DNA of 7,352 bases from NCBI GenBank assembly GCA_900320235.1, contig ONRO01000297.1, forward strand, positions 1 through 7,352, read 5' to 3'. The number at the start of each line of letters is the position of its first letter. Position 1 is the first letter of the stretch. Positions 6,025-7,352 of this stretch are shown here, in pieces. The notes beneath the pieces are model-generated. The model was not told the origin of the DNA, ran no database searches, and worked only from the letters and a program-made list of their open reading frames with translations. This stretch comes from an uncultured Eubacteriales bacterium (lineage in GTDB: Bacteria > Bacillota > Clostridia > Oscillospirales > Acutalibacteraceae). A program made the translations under genes and the position numbers.

Positions 6025-7227
6025 CGGGAAAATCACATTGATATAGCTTTTTTCACAGATGTTTTCCTCAGTGATGATGTCGGCGCAGAGGATATACCTG
6101 TCATTAACCTTATTGAAAGAAAAGCTTTTTTGAAGGACCTTTGTATCCTTGTTGTCGGTGAGAAATGCTTCATAAAGCTCAAATCTTTTGTTAAGGATAC
6201 TGCGTGCTTTTTCTGGACTTACGGTTTGTTCGCCGGTGCAGAACGGACAGTGTATTTCTTTATTTACAGTGACCGGTAGGTCATTGCCGAGCAGAGTAAG
6301 TCTTTCCCTGAAGCTTCTTGTGAAATTATCTGAAAAGTCATCACCTCTGACAGATGCCGGAATCCTTACTCCGAAAAGTTCAAAATCAGTCTTACAGTAT
6401 ATCCTGTCCTTATCGGGCAGGATATTTTTTGATTTTACGGGCATTTCAAGAGTGATTTTTTTAGCAGTTCTGGCAAAGACCTTTCCCAGACTGTCAGTAA
6501 AGGCATTGCTGCCGTCTGTATATTCAAGAACACCGCTTACAAGCAGCTGACCCTTTTTTACACCGTCACCGATTCTGACAGCCGGGCTTCCGCTCTGGAC
6601 TTCAAGCCTTGTTACCGTACCGTCAGCAGTAGCTTTAAGGTTGCTGACTTTTTTTTTGTTGTCAGCAGTGCCGTCATCTTTCTTTGCGGTTTTCTTTGCG
6701 CTGAGTTCAACAACAGCATTGGTCCCGAAAACGTTTATGCTCAGCCAGCTTATTCTGTTGTCACATAGTTTGGTCTGACGTTCGGTTCTGTTGATTTCCT
6801 CATAATCATAGCGCACGCCCTCATAAAGCCCGTTTTCTTTAAGCTCACGCCTTATTTCATATTCGCTTATCCCGTCGGGTGCGATAATATTTATGTTCCA
6901 GATAAAGCCTGACATACAGATGCAGAAGGCTGTGCCCAGTGCAGCACCGACAAGAAGTCCGGATCTGTGCCTGTATTTCTGAACGAAGGCAGGAAGACCC
7001 CAATGTCCGGTTATTTCAATTGTACAGCCTGATTTTTCAGCAGCAGCTTCAACAGCAGTTTTTTCGTTGTTTCTGCAGCAGCCGGAGAAACCGTTTTCAA
7101 CAGGAAGAAGCTTCCAGAGCTTTATACCTCTTTTTGAGCAGATATTCAGGAATCTTTCAGGAAATTTACCGTTGGCAGTAAAGCTGAAATAACCGAAAAT
7201 CCATCTGAAAAAAGCTACAACAATCAT
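6019..7227 (-). CDS. yqfD: Sporulation protein YqfD
   Basis: This is a 402-residue membrane protein of the YqfD family, close to the roughly 400 residues usual for it. In Bacillus the gene belongs to the sigma-E mother-cell programme; its molecular role is not settled. Visible parts are a soluble N-terminal region (1-86), one strong transmembrane helix at about 89-111 (GLLVGAALGTAFCICMSGF), a POTRA-like segment (about 112-176, with IWNINI and ISEYEIRREL), a basic linker (178-195), and a barrel-sandwich or lipoyl-like stretch (about 199-232, ADGTVTRLEV and GDGVKKGQLLVSG). The start at 7227 has GAGG 5 nt upstream; an ATG at 7272 would overlap yqfC and lacks this support. A CPFC at 327-330 looks unusual. 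yqfC lies 7 nt upstream in the same operon. No terminator separates it from the convergent radical-SAM gene. Confidence 0.92.
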   Translation of the reverse strand: MIVVAFFRWIFGYFSFTANGKFPERFLNICSKRGIKLWKLLPVENGFSGCCRNNEKTAVEAAAEKSGCTIEITGHWGLPAFVQKYRHRSGLLVGAALGTAFCICMSGFIWNINIIAPDGISEYEIRRELKENGLYEGVRYDYEEINRTERQTKLCDNRISWLSINVFGTNAVVELSAKKTAKKDDGTADNKKKVSNLKATADGTVTRLEVQSGSPAVRIGDGVKKGQLLVSGVLEYTDGSNAFTDSLGKVFARTAKKITLEMPVKSKNILPDKDRIYCKTDFELFGVRIPASVRGDDFSDNFTRSFRERLTLLGNDLPVTVNKEIHCPFCTGEQTVSPEKARSILNKRFELYEAFLTDNKDTKVLQKSFSFNKVNDRYILCADIITEENICEKSYINVIFPS

Positions 7228-7232
7228 CTTGA

Positions 7233-7236
7233 CCTC
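7233..7236 (-). promoter_or_regulatory. Shine-Dalgarno of yqfD
   Basis: On the minus strand GTGAGGTCAAG precedes the ATG at 7227, with GAGG 5 nt away. The site overlaps the yqfC stop codon (7235-7237), so translation of the two genes is probably coupled. Confidence 0.75.
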
Positions 7237-7352
7237 ACATAATATATTCAATAGAGAGTATATGTCCTTCAATAATGAGGCTGTATTCGCTCATACATCT
7301 GATATGCAGACCTCTTCCGCTGAAGGACAGTATAAATCTGCCGGTATTGAGC
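7235..7352 (-). CDS. yqfC: Sporulation protein YqfC, C-terminal part (cut by the window edge)
   Basis: The minus strand is open from the window edge (first full codon at 7351) to TGA at 7237-7235 and encodes 38 residues, including GRFILSFSGRGLHIR and SLIIEGHILSIEYIM. This pattern (G-x-hydrophobic-x-hydrophobic, SGRGL, then IIEGHI and IEY) fits the C-terminus of YqfC, a small protein of about 90-100 residues encoded just before yqfD in spore-forming Firmicutes. The identification rests on this pattern plus the position 7 nt before yqfD. The N-terminus and promoter are outside the window. Confidence 0.75.
   Translation of the reverse strand, partial: LNTGRFILSFSGRGLHIRCMSEYSLIIEGHILSIEYIM

Noticed and set aside
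1..7352. CRISPR array, tRNA, rRNA, transposase or integrase
   Set aside because: No regularly spaced repeats, no cloverleaf or rRNA signature, and no protein of a mobile element was seen; the 282-340 repeats are too few and irregular for CRISPR.

Overview
The window looks like chromosomal DNA from a low- to mid-GC anaerobic Firmicute, most likely a Ruminococcus-type member of the Oscillospiraceae. The evidence is a clostridial-style AdhE with strong GGAGG ribosome binding sites, a Rex-like operator on a consensus sigma-A promoter, and a yqfC-yqfD sporulation gene pair. The genus is inferred from protein flavour and gene content and was not tested by a search.

Layout. Positions 1-1221 hold no convincing gene. 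This 1.2 kb spacer contains GC-rich direct repeats and palindromes (about 240-380), two back-to-back stem-loops (400-483), nested inverted repeats (about 765-830) and then AT-rich DNA. A perfect TTGACA-17-TATAAT promoter (1222-1250), overlapped by a probable Rex (NADH/NAD+ sensor) site, drives adhE (1347-3974), the bifunctional aldehyde/alcohol dehydrogenase. Downstream, after a 12-bp hairpin without a U-tract, lies a second gene (4056-5054). It is a diverged duplicate of only the alcohol dehydrogenase half of AdhE. It has an intact reading frame and its own SD, but three of the four iron-ligand positions are lost and the C-terminus is shortened. It is best read as a pseudoenzyme. A strong intrinsic terminator (5088-5124) ends this unit.

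A radical-SAM gene of the PflX/COG1313 type (5143-6024) begins only 18 nt after that terminator. On the opposite strand, yqfC (partial, 7235-7352) and yqfD (6019-7227) form an operon that converges on the radical-SAM gene; the two stop codons abut and the coding regions overlap by 6 bp.

How the genes work together. AdhE reduces acetyl-CoA to ethanol and re-oxidises NADH, and the Rex-like site would induce it when NADH is high. The dead ADH paralogue is probably co-transcribed and could act on AdhE itself, for example by co-assembling with or capping spirosome filaments; that role is inference. The radical-SAM protein is a distant relative of the pyruvate formate-lyase activase, but its substrate is unknown. 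The yqfCD pair belongs to sporulation and looks functionally unrelated. The most notable item is the AdhE plus catalytically dead ADH-domain paralogue arrangement.
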